From Parapedobacter pyrenivorans (GTDB lineage Bacteria > Bacteroidota > Bacteroidia > Sphingobacteriales > Sphingobacteriaceae): a stretch of DNA of 64,000 nt. Location: positions 215 through 64,214 of the forward strand of contig NZ_BMER01000003.1 of NCBI RefSeq assembly GCF_014636865.1, in the 5' to 3' direction. The notes under the pieces are model-generated. The model was given only the letters and a program-made list of their open reading frames with translations. It had not been told where the DNA came from and made no database searches. Position numbers and translations under genes: made by a program. Below, one piece after another: positions 1-8,936 of the stretch (position 1 is the first letter of the stretch; each line of letters begins with the position of its first letter).

Positions 1-1290
1 TTCATTTTCAACGATATTCGTACCTCCGGCGGTGGTACCGATGGAAATGCGATAGCCATCGGCGCCATCCGCGGCCGTCCAGGTAATCCCCGCTCCCAGC
101 CCCGCATCCGTGGCTCTGTCTTCCGGACCGGTAATCGTCGTGCATTCCGGTGCAACTAAAAGCGTAGTGGTGGTGAAGCTGATTTCTGTGCAGCCGTCTG
201 CTTCCCCGGCGGCATTATACGGGATGACGGTAACGTAGTAGGTCGTGTTTTCTTCCCAGTCGGTCGCGTGGTTGTATGTCGTACCGTTTACTTCTTCACC
301 GTCAACGATATCCGCACCTCCGTCCGAAGTGCCGATGGAGATGCGGTAGCCATCAGCGCCATCAGCCGCCGTCCAGGTAATCCCCGCTCCCAGCCCCACT
401 TCCGTGGTTCCGTCTTCCGGACCGGTAATCGTCGTGCATTCCGGTGCAACCAAAAGCGTGGTGGTGGTAAAGCTGATCTCCGCGCAGCCATCTGCTTCAC
501 CGGCGGCATTATACGGGATGACGGTAACGTAGTAGGTCGTGTTTTCTTCCCAGTCGGTCGCGTGGTTGTATGTCGTACCGTTTACTTCTTCACCGTCAAC
601 GATATCCGCACCTCCGTCCGAAGTGCCGATGGAGATGCGGTAGCCATCAGCGCCATCAGCCGCCGTCCAGGTAATCCCCGCTCCCAGCCCCACTTCCGTG
701 GTTCCGTCTTCCGGACCGGTAATCGTCGTGCATTCCGGTGCAACCAAAAGCGTGGTGGTGGTAAAGCTGATCTCCGCGCAGCCGTCTGCTTCCCCGGCGG
801 CATTATACGGAATGACGGTAACGTAGTAGGTCGTGTTTTCTTCCCAGCCGGTCGCGTGGTTGTATGTCGTACCGTTTACTTCTTCATTGTCAACGATATT
901 CGCACCTCCGGCCGAAGTGCCGATGGAGATGCGGTAGCCATCAGCGCCATCAGCCGGCGTCCAGGTAATCCCCGCTCCCAGCCCCATATCCGTGGCTCCA
1001 TCTTCCGGACCGGTAATCGTGGTGCATTCCGGTGCAACCAAAAGCGTGGTGGTGGTAAAGCTGATCTCCGCGCAGCCGTCTGCTTCCCCGGCGGCATTGT
1101 ATGGCACCACGGTAACATAGTAGGTCGTGTTTTCTTCCCAGTCGGTCGCGTGGTTGTATGCCGTGCCGGTCACTTCCTCACCGTCCAAAATGTCAACTCC
1201 TTCTGAATTGGTACCAATATAAATCCGATACGCGGTTGCATTGGCGACTGCGCTCCACGTAATTTCCGCGTCGAGCGCAACATCTATGGC
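1..1290 (-). repeat. Tandem 294-bp repeats encoding Fn3 domains
   Basis: Equivalent landmarks (for example the segment reading ccgtccaggtaa on the plus strand) recur at about 75, 369, 663 and 957, and in a diverged form at 1251, so the period is exactly 294 bp or 98 codons. The copies between about 290 and 1178 are almost identical at nucleotide level; the outermost ones are more diverged. The near identity points to recent duplication or gene conversion. Confidence 0.92.
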
Positions 1291-2877
1291 ACCATTGGCC
1301 GGTGCGATAATCGCAGGACATGTTGGAAGAACAATCGTGGATGGGTCTATTTCATACACCCCCATATCAATATTCAGTCCTTGAGCCCGCGCATTCCCAT
1401 CCAAATCTGAGGACGACGCAGCAGGGGTACCCGAAATACCATTAAATAATACAACCCTACCCGCATCAATTGCGGGACTGCCGGTTTGTAGCCTAAAATC
1501 ATTGGTGTTGTCAACAAACAAAGGATTAACACCCAACTGATTAGCTGAAGCGATATACTGTTGTAGAATATTTTGACGGACATCCTGCGTGCTTAAATCC
1601 CTACTCAAATCTTCGGAATGGATATCCGCGCGGTATCCGCCAGGTTTTGCCGTATTCAGGTAAAAAATCGAGTTGAAAATATGGGTTACACAGTGATTAT
1701 ATTCAGACTGCGCGGCTTCGGACATAATCAATGCAGTATTGGTGTTCCTCACCAAAGTAGTATTCGTAATTTCAATAAACCTATTATTGAAAATCGCGCC
1801 ACCCCTATCCGTTGCCTGATTGGCAACAAACAGCGAACTGACCACCCTTAGCCCCTCTTCGCTATAATTATATATCGCGCCACCCTGATCAGCGGTATTT
1901 TCGTTGAACGTTGCTCGCGCTATCGTGGACGGTTCCGCGAAGCGGTGATTATAAATAGCGCCACCTTTCTCTTGACTGCTATTTCCTTCAAAGCTTGTGG
2001 TGACAATTTCGATTCCTCCGAAATTGGTAGCCAAACCACCGCCATTTACTGCCCGGTTGCCTGCAAACCTACAGTTATGAATATTGGTAAGATCACTTCG
2101 TATGTATAAGCCGCCACCATTTTCCTCGCTCTCATTATCCTCAAAAATACAATTCTCAAAACGAGTCCCCTCCCCCCAGTTGTGTACGGCTCCACCTGTA
2201 TATTTCGAATCATTATTCCTAAAAGTTGTATTGACTATCCGCGTATTGTTTCCGAATCGGATATGGATCGCACCACCGCCCATATTTCCAGATGAGCTCA
2301 CATTTTCAACTACCCTGTTGTTTTCGAATAAGCAATCCGCTATCCGAATATCGTCGCACGACCATAGGTATATAGCGCCCGATCCGATCCGGTGAGCGGA
2401 AACGTTATTCCTAAAAATGGAATTGGTTATCGCTAAATTGTTGCTCCTGACATAGATCGCACCCCCGCCTGAGCCATCATTAACATCAACTCCCGTTGCG
2501 GCAAAGCCCTCCAAAAAAGTCAACCCATCGATTTCAACTCCTGCAGCGTCGATCTCCATGATTTGGATACTGCCACCACCATCCAACACCGAAGGGTTGG
2601 CAGTTATATTTCGATTTGCTCCTACGCCGGTATATCCACCGTTGATGATTAGCTGTTGGGTAATGGATAAAGTGGTTGTGATGGGGTACGTTCCACCGCG
2701 CAATCTTAATTCTGAGTTATACGCAGCCGTTGTTACGGCATGCTCAATACTGGAAGCATTTGCCCATGAGGAGCCATCACCTGTGCCATCCGGTGAAACA
2801 TATATGATGGTCTGGCCCAGCACGAGCGTGCTTGACAACAGCCAGGTAAAAAAGAATGTCAATACGATACGCTGCAT
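1..2877 (-). CDS. Secreted right-handed beta-helix protein with Fn3 repeats (3' end outside window)
   Basis: The reading frame starts at 2877 and stays open to base 1, giving at least 959 codons; the C-terminus lies outside the window. The N-terminus has a short basic stretch and a hydrophobic core ending near LVLGQ, a good Sec signal peptide. Residues about 20-490 contain repeated short motifs such as GGAIYVR, NSIF and NNT typical of parallel beta-helix surface proteins of the 'choice-of-anchor Q' type, ending in NIDMGVYE. After that come about five Fn3-like units of 98 residues with WTAADGADGYRI and YYVTVIPYNAAGE motifs. I infer a surface-exposed or secreted adhesin or glycan-binding protein, probably exported by the type IX system if a C-terminal sorting domain is present beyond the window. 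The exact role is not recognisable. Confidence 0.85.
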   Translation of the reverse strand, partial: MQRIVLTFFFTWLLSSTLVLGQTIIYVSPDGTGDGSSWANASSIEHAVTTAAYNSELRLRGGTYPITTTLSITQQLIINGGYTGVGANRNITANPSVLDGGGSIQIMEIDAAGVEIDGLTFLEGFAATGVDVNDGSGGGAIYVRSNNLAITNSIFRNNVSAHRIGSGAIYLWSCDDIRIADCLFENNRVVENVSSSGNMGGGAIHIRFGNNTRIVNTTFRNNDSKYTGGAVHNWGEGTRFENCIFEDNESEENGGGLYIRSDLTNIHNCRFAGNRAVNGGGLATNFGGIEIVTTSFEGNSSQEKGGAIYNHRFAEPSTIARATFNENTADQGGAIYNYSEEGLRVVSSLFVANQATDRGGAIFNNRFIEITNTTLVRNTNTALIMSEAAQSEYNHCVTHIFNSIFYLNTAKPGGYRADIHSEDLSRDLSTQDVRQNILQQYIASANQLGVNPLFVDNTNDFRLQTGSPAIDAGRVVLFNGISGTPAASSSDLDGNARAQGLNIDMGVYEIDPSTIVLPTCPAIIAPANGAIDVALDAEITWSAVANATAYRIYIGTNSEGVDILDGEEVTGTAYNHATDWEENTTYYVTVVPYNAAGEADGCAEISFTTTTLLVAPECTTITGPEDGATDMGLGAGITWTPADGADGYRISIGTSAGGANIVDNEEVNGTTYNHATGWEENTTYYVTVIPYNAAGEADGCAEISFTTTTLLVAPECTTITGPEDGTTEVGLGAGITWTAADGADGYRISIGTSDGGADIVDGEEVNGTTYNHATDWEENTTYYVTVIPYNAAGEADGCAEISFTTTTLLVAPECTTITGPEDGTTEVGLGAGITWTAADGADGYRISIGTSDGGADIVDGEEVNGTTYNHATDWEENTTYYVTVIPYNAAGEADGCTEISFTTTTLLVAPECTTITGPEDRATDAGLGAGITWTAADGADGYRISIGTTAGGTNIVENE

Positions 2878-3206
2878 GATGCTGCCCTCATCCCTGTCAA
2901 AAAAACAAATTGAATTTTTTGTGATTTTATACCGGTAGATATCAGCTGCAAAATTACAACGCTGGAGATTCGTAGCATAGCATCGCACATATACGTCCTA
3001 TCTACAAGGTTCAGAACGTTATATACAAACTATCTACAGATTAATAGATGCAGCCCAAATCCAGACCGTCCAGAATTCCATTTCCTGGCTATTGATATGA
3101 TCTTCAAAAAAGAAAAATACGGTTCGTTTTTTTATCTTCGTATCAGGTTAGGATGTCATTTCTTCTGCTCATTAATCATCGAGGGCTGGAAATAAATTAA
3201 TGTATT
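2878..3206. other. Intergenic region between divergent genes
   Basis: These 329 bp lie between the divergent beta-helix gene and a small plus-strand gene. No coding frame or stable hairpin stands out. On the minus strand there is a TAATTTTG (2956-2949) matching the Bacteroidota -7 consensus TAnnTTTG, about 72 bp before the beta-helix start, but no TTG at the expected distance, so it is only a weak promoter candidate. Confidence 0.4.
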
Positions 3207-3539
3207 ATGAACCTAAAAATCGAATCAGAAAACACTTCGTATCTACCGGTAGCTTGGGAATATCGAGAGGTTATTGATGAAGAGATGAACAAAAGGACTA
3301 CGGGTAAGATTTTCTATTTCTGCCGTAGCGAAGGGATTTGCGAGGCAAAAGGCAGCGTTGCCTTCATGAAAGAAGAAAAACAGAAAGGCCTGTTTATCAC
3401 GCTTGATACCGGGGCTAAAATAAGGGTGGATCGAATAATAACGTTGTTTGGGAAGCCAGGTGCCGCTTACGACGAATATGATTCGTATGCTAACGCCTGT
3501 TTGGATTGCATGGGCGGATACGAAAAAGACGCGCTTTAA
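3207..3539 (+). CDS. Hypothetical protein, 110 aa
   Basis: A short soluble protein with no signal peptide or membrane span and no family that I recognise. It contains cysteines in FYFCRSEGIC and a conserved-looking end (NACLDCMGGY) with a CxxC, so a metal-binding or redox-sensitive fold is possible. The middle, with alternating hydrophobic residues (GLFITLDTGAKIRVDRII), would suit a small beta-barrel. It stands alone, 45 bp before the next gene on the same strand. No clear Shine-Dalgarno is visible, which is common in this phylum. Confidence 0.6.
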   Translation: MNLKIESENTSYLPVAWEYREVIDEEMNKRTTGKIFYFCRSEGICEAKGSVAFMKEEKQKGLFITLDTGAKIRVDRIITLFGKPGAAYDEYDSYANACLDCMGGYEKDAL

Positions 3540-3583
3540 TGAACTACTGATTTCGCATGTAATCAGCCAATGAAATGGGCTAA

Positions 3584-4099
3584 ATGATAGGTATGACAGT
3601 ATTTAGTAAAGTCTTTTTTTGGTTTGTAACATTGTTTTCGCCAACCTGCCTCTGCGGCATCTCAACACCTGAGAACAAAAGCTCTGTTTCAGAATTTCAG
3701 AATAAACCTGTTGATGAGCGGCTGCACAATGACCTTGCTCACCTGTCGCCACTTGATTTTCTTATCAAACGGTTGCGATCGAAACAAAAACAGTTAACGG
3801 ATACATTGACCACGAAAGGCTTTTTTGAGGGTAGCGAGCCGTTTTGGAGTCTCAAGATCATAAATAATCGTTACGAATTGCATTGCATCAATGATACGGA
3901 AATAGGTGTCTTAACCTTTTCTCAAAAAGCGAAACACAGCGAAAGTTTCTCGTTTAAAGCGGATAAAATATTCGGCACCATCCGGAAATCTAATAGTGGC
4001 GGATGTTTGATAGACATCACCGAGGAAGAAAATCCGACACATGAAATTGTATTCAGCTACAAAAACACAACTTACGCGGGTTGCGGGAAGTTTGAATAG
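3584..4099 (+). CDS. Secreted protein with GxEPFW motif (COG3650-like)
   Basis: The first 25 residues form a hydrophobic export signal (FFWFVTLFSPTCLCG); no canonical lipobox is present, although cysteines lie at the cleavage region. Residues about 80-170 contain EGSEPFWSLKI and, near the C-terminus, TYAGCGK. This pairing resembles the conserved ends of the periplasmic COG3650 domain, which is found near lysozyme-inhibitor-like and META-type proteins; its function is unknown. The intervening 25-80 segment is polar and possibly a linker. ATG at 3593 is an alternative start. Convergent with the NamZ gene. Confidence 0.6.
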   Translation: MIGMTVFSKVFFWFVTLFSPTCLCGISTPENKSSVSEFQNKPVDERLHNDLAHLSPLDFLIKRLRSKQKQLTDTLTTKGFFEGSEPFWSLKIINNRYELHCINDTEIGVLTFSQKAKHSESFSFKADKIFGTIRKSNSGGCLIDITEEENPTHEIVFSYKNTTYAGCGKFE

Positions 4100-4118
4100 A
4101 ATACCCCCGCTCTCCTCA

Positions 4119-5342
4119 CTAGGGATATAGTAAATATTGCTTACGCATTTCCTTGTAATGGCTCAAGCCCGGTTCCCAGGATTCCCTGATTTCCGTTTCA
4201 CTCACTCCATCCATAATCTGCTTTTTAAACACATCATTTCCAATCAATGCCTCAATCCTTCCCATCGCTTTGCTCTGCGAGGAGTCGAAAAAGCGTTCTT
4301 TCTCTGGAAACGCTTCGTAAAATTCTATCATCCACTGCAGATTAACCTTTCCCGATTTATGTAGCGCTTCAATATCATATTTCCTCAGGTCCACGCCGTA
4401 GCAAACGTTATCCTGGTGTAAAGGTGTCTCAGACATCCCCGGTAAGCTCACCGGATTAAACGAAAATTCGTATTGTCCTTTCAACTCCGGTGCCCCAAGC
4501 ACCGTAAAGGGCATGTAAGTACCCCTCCCTTGGCTGATAATCGTGCCTTCAAACAAGCATAGCGAAGGATACAAGATGATGGAGGCTTGCGAGTTGAGAT
4601 TTGGCGACGGGCTTACAGGCAGTTCGTAATATAGGTCATGGCTATAGTTCTTTACCGGAATAACCTTAATATCACATTGAACGCCATCGGTCAACCATCC
4701 TTCACCATTAAGCATATGGGCAAATTCACCAATGGTCATTCCGTGCGTAATGGGTATCGGGAACTTTCCGATACCCGATTTAAATCGCATATCCAGTATT
4801 GGGCCATCGACAAATCCATTGGGATTGGGGCGATCCAGAATAAGCAATTTCTTATCATATGCTGCACAGGTTTCCATGATTTCTGCCAGGGTATTGATAT
4901 AGGTATAAAATCGGCAACCCACATCTTGGACATCGAAGATGACGATGTCTAACGAGTCCATCTGCGCTTTTGAGGGTTTTCGATTCTTACCGTACAGCGA
5001 TACAATAGCTATCCCTGTTTTCGGATCGATCTCATCGCCCACCGCCGCACCATTACTTGCATCTTGACGAAAGCCATGCTCGGGACCGAAAATCGTCTTT
5101 ATATCGACCCCCAATGTAAGTAAGCTATCCACGCTCAATTTATCGCCGATGATGGAAGTCTGGTTAATAACCATACCTACCCGCTTGCCTTCCAAGTACG
5201 GAACGTAGGCTTCGATTTGATCAGCACCGGTAATAACGCGATTGTTGTCGAGTGCCTTAGTTTCACCTGACTTTCCGCGCTCCCCCATACAGGAGGACAG
5301 CATAATCAGCATAACAAGTAATGTGTTCGTCATTTGTATCAT
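4119..5342 (-). CDS. namZ: Exo-beta-N-acetylmuramidase NamZ (DUF1343), lipoprotein
   Basis: A 407-residue protein of the DUF1343/NamZ family, which removes N-acetylmuramic acid from the non-reducing end of peptidoglycan fragments. Visible family landmarks are KRVGMVINQTS, the conserved FGPEHGFR, FDVQDVGCRFYTYI, DRPNP and PITHGMT. The N-terminus has a hydrophobic run ending in LSSC, a lipobox, so it should be a lipoprotein facing the periplasm. The start overlaps the stop of the upstream LamG-like gene by 4 bp (ATGA), so the two are translationally coupled. Full length for the family. Role in cell-wall recycling or scavenging is known for the family; any link with the injection system that follows on the same strand is only inferred from position. 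Confidence 0.9.
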   Translation of the reverse strand: MIQMTNTLLVMLIMLSSCMGERGKSGETKALDNNRVITGADQIEAYVPYLEGKRVGMVINQTSIIGDKLSVDSLLTLGVDIKTIFGPEHGFRQDASNGAAVGDEIDPKTGIAIVSLYGKNRKPSKAQMDSLDIVIFDVQDVGCRFYTYINTLAEIMETCAAYDKKLLILDRPNPNGFVDGPILDMRFKSGIGKFPIPITHGMTIGEFAHMLNGEGWLTDGVQCDIKVIPVKNYSHDLYYELPVSPSPNLNSQASIILYPSLCLFEGTIISQGRGTYMPFTVLGAPELKGQYEFSFNPVSLPGMSETPLHQDNVCYGVDLRKYDIEALHKSGKVNLQWMIEFYEAFPEKERFFDSSQSKAMGRIEALIGNDVFKKQIMDGVSETEIRESWEPGLSHYKEMRKQYLLYP

Positions 5343-6190
5343 GGTTGTGCTAAGGAATAGTATGCTGTCAGCTTTCCGGCTACTAGGTTTAACTCGCTTT
5401 GAGTAAGCGGTCTGTCATACAGGAGAAACCTCGCAATTTCGCCGACGAATGACTCGGTGCCGGGATGTTCAATCGCATCCCGTTCTTGACCAATGGCTAG
5501 CTTTGAGGCGTTTGCCAACGTATTTACGGGAAACGGCAGGCTTGCAACAGGTGTTTTGGGGTCATTGATATACAGCGAGAGGGTAACCTGCCCGGTCCCA
5601 GCTTCCATATGCCCCATCAGCAGATAATAATCCTGCTGGTTGAGCTGCTCATTGCTTAGCACCATCGGATTATTGGCATCCCAGCGCCCGAACGTTTTGC
5701 CGCTTCTGCTACCCATCCAAACCTGATTATTATCAGCGAAACCTCCCCAGAATCCTTCGTAATTCCCCCCGTTTCGTAAGTTGCCAAAAAACGAATTCAC
5801 ATCTTTCAGCTCACCTGACTGCTTACCTGCCTTTATGACACAAAACCACGTATATCCACTACCGGTAATCAGATGGTCAAATGCATCTTCCTCTGCTGCC
5901 AATAATTCCTGCTTATTAAAAACAATGGTATTATGGCCATTTAATTCATGAACACCTGTTTTTAGGCGTGGCATTCCTGACCCCTTTATTTTCCGCCCGC
6001 CGTCTGTCTTCTCAAATGAACCAACGGAGAAGGTATCTACCTGGTTTATCCATTTTTCGACCCGATTGTCCGGACCAGCAACCACACCGCTATCAGCATT
6101 CAGGTCCACAATCAATCCCTTTTTAACAATGGGCGTGTCGATTTCGGTAGTTACGGTGCCCCAAAGGCAAAAGATGATGAGCGGGATCAT
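5339..6190 (-). CDS. Secreted LamG/concanavalin A-like protein
   Basis: 283 residues with a hydrophobic N-terminus (IPLIIFCLWG) that should direct export. The body has the pattern of a concanavalin A-like/LamG jelly-roll: an opening VDLNADSG, WINQV, central GGFADNN and WMGSRSG, and a closing GEIARFLLYDRPLTQSE helix that is very typical of LamG domains. Such domains bind carbohydrate or other surface ligands. First gene of a two-gene unit with namZ (4-bp overlap), so it may help target the muramidase to glycan or act on related substrate; that is inference. Confidence 0.75.
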   Translation of the reverse strand: MIPLIIFCLWGTVTTEIDTPIVKKGLIVDLNADSGVVAGPDNRVEKWINQVDTFSVGSFEKTDGGRKIKGSGMPRLKTGVHELNGHNTIVFNKQELLAAEEDAFDHLITGSGYTWFCVIKAGKQSGELKDVNSFFGNLRNGGNYEGFWGGFADNNQVWMGSRSGKTFGRWDANNPMVLSNEQLNQQDYYLLMGHMEAGTGQVTLSLYINDPKTPVASLPFPVNTLANASKLAIGQERDAIEHPGTESFVGEIARFLLYDRPLTQSELNLVAGKLTAYYSLAQP

Positions 6191-6320
6191 ATGATGATTC
6201 TATATTGTCAAGCAATTTATAGTTACGCAAAAAAGTAAAAAGCCGTGCCCCGCAAATTACAACTTAGCCGTCGGTTTTACAAACGTTGCCCCGCTTTATT
6301 CGTTACCTCTCGATATTCCG

Positions 6321-7613
6321 TTAGGGTATGCGGCGCTTTACGGCGAGTGCCCGTAACATCGGAACTACGAGGACGACAATGAGTGGGAATGCAAATATCA
6401 ATACCGGATTCTTAGCAAAAAGCGTAAAAGTATCCTCCACGCACATGTACTGAAACATGTTGATGACCAGCGCCAGCACTTCCAATAGCAATACCGTACA
6501 AATGAGTAGCACGCTCTCCATGTTGTTGTTGACAAACATAGAGAATGATACGTTGAAAAAATAGAAGATGGACACGGTGACGAGCGCCACTAATACGCCG
6601 ATGAAAATATAAAAATAAATCTCCCAATAGTTTTCCTGATAATCCACCCACAACAACTTGCTAACGTCTGCTACGCTAAACGACGTCATATTGGCAGTCA
6701 TGGCGTCCCAGCTTCCGGGATAATATCTGGCGATATAATAGTGGCTTTTCAATTGGTCAAAAAAGCCCGGCGTCATATCAGCACGTATCAACCGCTTACC
6801 GAGTAGTACAAAATCATCGGTTGCGTTATTCTTTTCTAAAAGCGTCAGCGAACTCCCTTCTATACTTAATGCATACAGGAGATCTTCGTGGCTTGCGGTA
6901 GAATCTTGTTTAACGATAATTACATTGAGCTCGGTCTGTCCGAATTTGAAATCCTTACTTGCATCCATCGTCAGTCGGACTGTCTTAACAAACTGCACAA
7001 ATTGTCGCTTGTCTTGAAAACGATAATCGGGAAAAAACAAGTGGATCCGTTTCACGCTATCGTACGCGGCCATCGATGAAAAAAGGGCGGAAATCGCTCG
7101 CTTCATCCGGATGGTGTCTCTCACAAAATGGTAGTCAGCATCCTGTTCATCAATACGGAGCAAGAATTCGGGTGTACACTGTCCGCCTTCGTTTGGACAC
7201 CTGTAGCTTAGCCTATTGGCGGTGCCGGTTTCATCTAAATAGACCTCCCGCATGGCGAACTCGGGAGAGAGCCGATGTATGGAATCAAAAGGAAGCAGGT
7301 AATTGTAGTATACCTGTGCGGTGATGTCATCAATCTTGCCCAGCGAATCCATCAACGCATTGTAATAGTCAAATTGCTGCAGCAATGATGAAAGTGAAAC
7401 CGTGTCTCCGAGCATCTGCTTAAAAAAGGGATCGAATCGACTCACAAAGATCGTGTCGCGGATGGTATCCCTGGGAAGTTCCTTGAGCCGCTCAAAAGTA
7501 TCCTCTGTTTCCAAGTAATATTTTGGAAACTCATCGTCATAATTAATCTGCGACCATGCCGCTGAGCAGATGAGCATCAAAAGGAAAGATAGGCTAATTA
7601 CGCGTGTCTTCAT
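6321..7613 (-). CDS. Signal-peptide membrane protein at the end of the eCIS operon
   Basis: 430 residues from the ATG at 7613; an earlier TTG adds two codons. A clean signal peptide (ISLSFLLMLICSAAWSQ) is followed by about 310 residues of soluble, probably periplasmic domain with cysteines in YRCPNEGGQC. The C-terminal quarter has three hydrophobic spans: around FIGVLVALVTVSIFYFF, VLLICTVLLLEVLALVI and LIFAFPLIVVLVVPML, with a basic tail KRRIP. It begins 9 bp after the ATPase stop and is the last gene of the run, so it is almost surely co-transcribed with the injection system. I do not recognise the family. Possible jobs are anchoring the particle to the inner membrane or aiding its release. 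Confidence 0.8.
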   Translation of the reverse strand: MKTRVISLSFLLMLICSAAWSQINYDDEFPKYYLETEDTFERLKELPRDTIRDTIFVSRFDPFFKQMLGDTVSLSSLLQQFDYYNALMDSLGKIDDITAQVYYNYLLPFDSIHRLSPEFAMREVYLDETGTANRLSYRCPNEGGQCTPEFLLRIDEQDADYHFVRDTIRMKRAISALFSSMAAYDSVKRIHLFFPDYRFQDKRQFVQFVKTVRLTMDASKDFKFGQTELNVIIVKQDSTASHEDLLYALSIEGSSLTLLEKNNATDDFVLLGKRLIRADMTPGFFDQLKSHYYIARYYPGSWDAMTANMTSFSVADVSKLLWVDYQENYWEIYFYIFIGVLVALVTVSIFYFFNVSFSMFVNNNMESVLLICTVLLLEVLALVINMFQYMCVEDTFTLFAKNPVLIFAFPLIVVLVVPMLRALAVKRRIP

Positions 7614-7622
7614 AACCAAATA

Positions 7623-8930
7623 TTATTGTAAGACCAATTTGCTATGTTTCTCCTGCTCAGCCCGCAGCCCATACCGCAGTATTTCCTCGGTGAGTTGAGG
7701 TTTATCCGCCCCATGCAGTTTGATGGCGCATCGCTGCACGACGTTTGCAATGCTGCCTCCCGATAGGTCTATCGATGCGGCCAACCGCAGTAATTTGGCC
7801 GTTTCCGCATCACTCCATACCGATGGCACCATACTTTCCCACAACCGTAACCGCATGGCTTGATCCGGCATCGGAAAATAAAGCACAGTCTGAAAACGGC
7901 GAAAAAAAGCCTCATCGATATGGTCTTTCAAGTTAGAAGCTAAAATGACTGTACCAGGAAAATCCTCAATGCGTTGCAGCAAATAGGCAACTTCCTGATT
8001 GGCGTGGCGATCGTTGGCACTATTGGTTTCCGATCGCTTGCCAAAAAGCGCATCAGCCTCATCGAAGAATAGAATCCATCGCTGATGGGCGGCCCGATCG
8101 AATACTTTGGCCAGGTTCTTTTCGGTTTCACCGATATATTTTGAAACGGTCATGGAGAGATCAACCCGGTATACGTCAAGATGGTGCTGTTTACCAAGCA
8201 GCGTCGCCGTGAGTGTTTTCCCCGTGCCGGGGGGGCCATAGAACAGGCAGCGGAGCCCGGGCTTAATGACCCGCTCCAACCCCCACTGCTGCCTAATCTG
8301 GTCCCCTTCTGCAATCCAACACGAAATATCATCCAGCTCATCACTAAGGTAATGGGGTAGTACGAGATCATCCCATGTTAACAGCGTGGTAATGCGTTTG
8401 GCCGGAAAATCCACACTATAATCCGGATGGTAATGATCGTTGCCAAGAAGTCTGGCAAGAAATTCTTCAGAAAGGCAAAGACGGCCACTCAGCAATGGCT
8501 CATCGCTGCTCCCCGCCTCCAGTCGAAGGATGTTACGCCGGTAAAACCAATGTTCGCGGCTTAGCAAGCGTACAGCAAGCTGCCTACCGTCGGCACGCGC
8601 AATGGCAAGTATAAAGGCGGCAGTGTCACCTGTGGGCAGAAAGCCACTATGCGTACTTCCCCGCCAACCACCAAACTCGGTGTAAGGTCGGTCAAGCTGT
8701 TTATTCTGGATAAAAAACAAATCAAGTGCCTGAGGATAAATATGGGGCATGATGGCTAACAACAGAACCACCTGTTCTTCCCACCGTAAATCACAACCCA
8801 CCAGATCCGAAAATTGGTCATCTTCCGGAATGGGAACGTCCTCCAAAGCCGTGTAGTCACTGTCCTGTTTAAAGTAAAGCGCAAACGCTGCATGCAGCAA
8901 TGTTTGGAAGTAATGTATTTGAGCGTTCAT
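7623..8930 (-). CDS. eCIS AAA+ ATPase (Afp15-like)
   Basis: 435 residues from the ATG at 8930; a GTG two codons earlier is possible, but GGAGAT sits well placed for the ATG. An N-terminal region of about 200 residues unlike other AAA proteins precedes a classic AAA+ module: Walker A GPPGTGKT at about 232-239, Walker B ILFFDEAD at about 287-294, sensor ASNL and an arginine-finger region FFRRF near 343. Afp15-type ATPases are found in nearly every eCIS and are thought to finish the particle by acting on the cap or tape measure. The gene lies directly after the tape-measure gene, as in AFP and PVC clusters. Confidence 0.93.
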   Translation of the reverse strand: MNAQIHYFQTLLHAAFALYFKQDSDYTALEDVPIPEDDQFSDLVGCDLRWEEQVVLLLAIMPHIYPQALDLFFIQNKQLDRPYTEFGGWRGSTHSGFLPTGDTAAFILAIARADGRQLAVRLLSREHWFYRRNILRLEAGSSDEPLLSGRLCLSEEFLARLLGNDHYHPDYSVDFPAKRITTLLTWDDLVLPHYLSDELDDISCWIAEGDQIRQQWGLERVIKPGLRCLFYGPPGTGKTLTATLLGKQHHLDVYRVDLSMTVSKYIGETEKNLAKVFDRAAHQRWILFFDEADALFGKRSETNSANDRHANQEVAYLLQRIEDFPGTVILASNLKDHIDEAFFRRFQTVLYFPMPDQAMRLRLWESMVPSVWSDAETAKLLRLAASIDLSGGSIANVVQRCAIKLHGADKPQLTEEILRYGLRAEQEKHSKLVLQ

Positions 8931-8936
8931 TTTCAC

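Noticed and set aside
268-1206. Long open frame on the plus strand across the Fn3 repeats
   Set aside because: It is the antisense of the repeated Fn3 coding sequence; its periodic amino acids merely mirror the 294-bp repeat, and the minus-strand frame has a signal peptide and clear Fn3 motifs.
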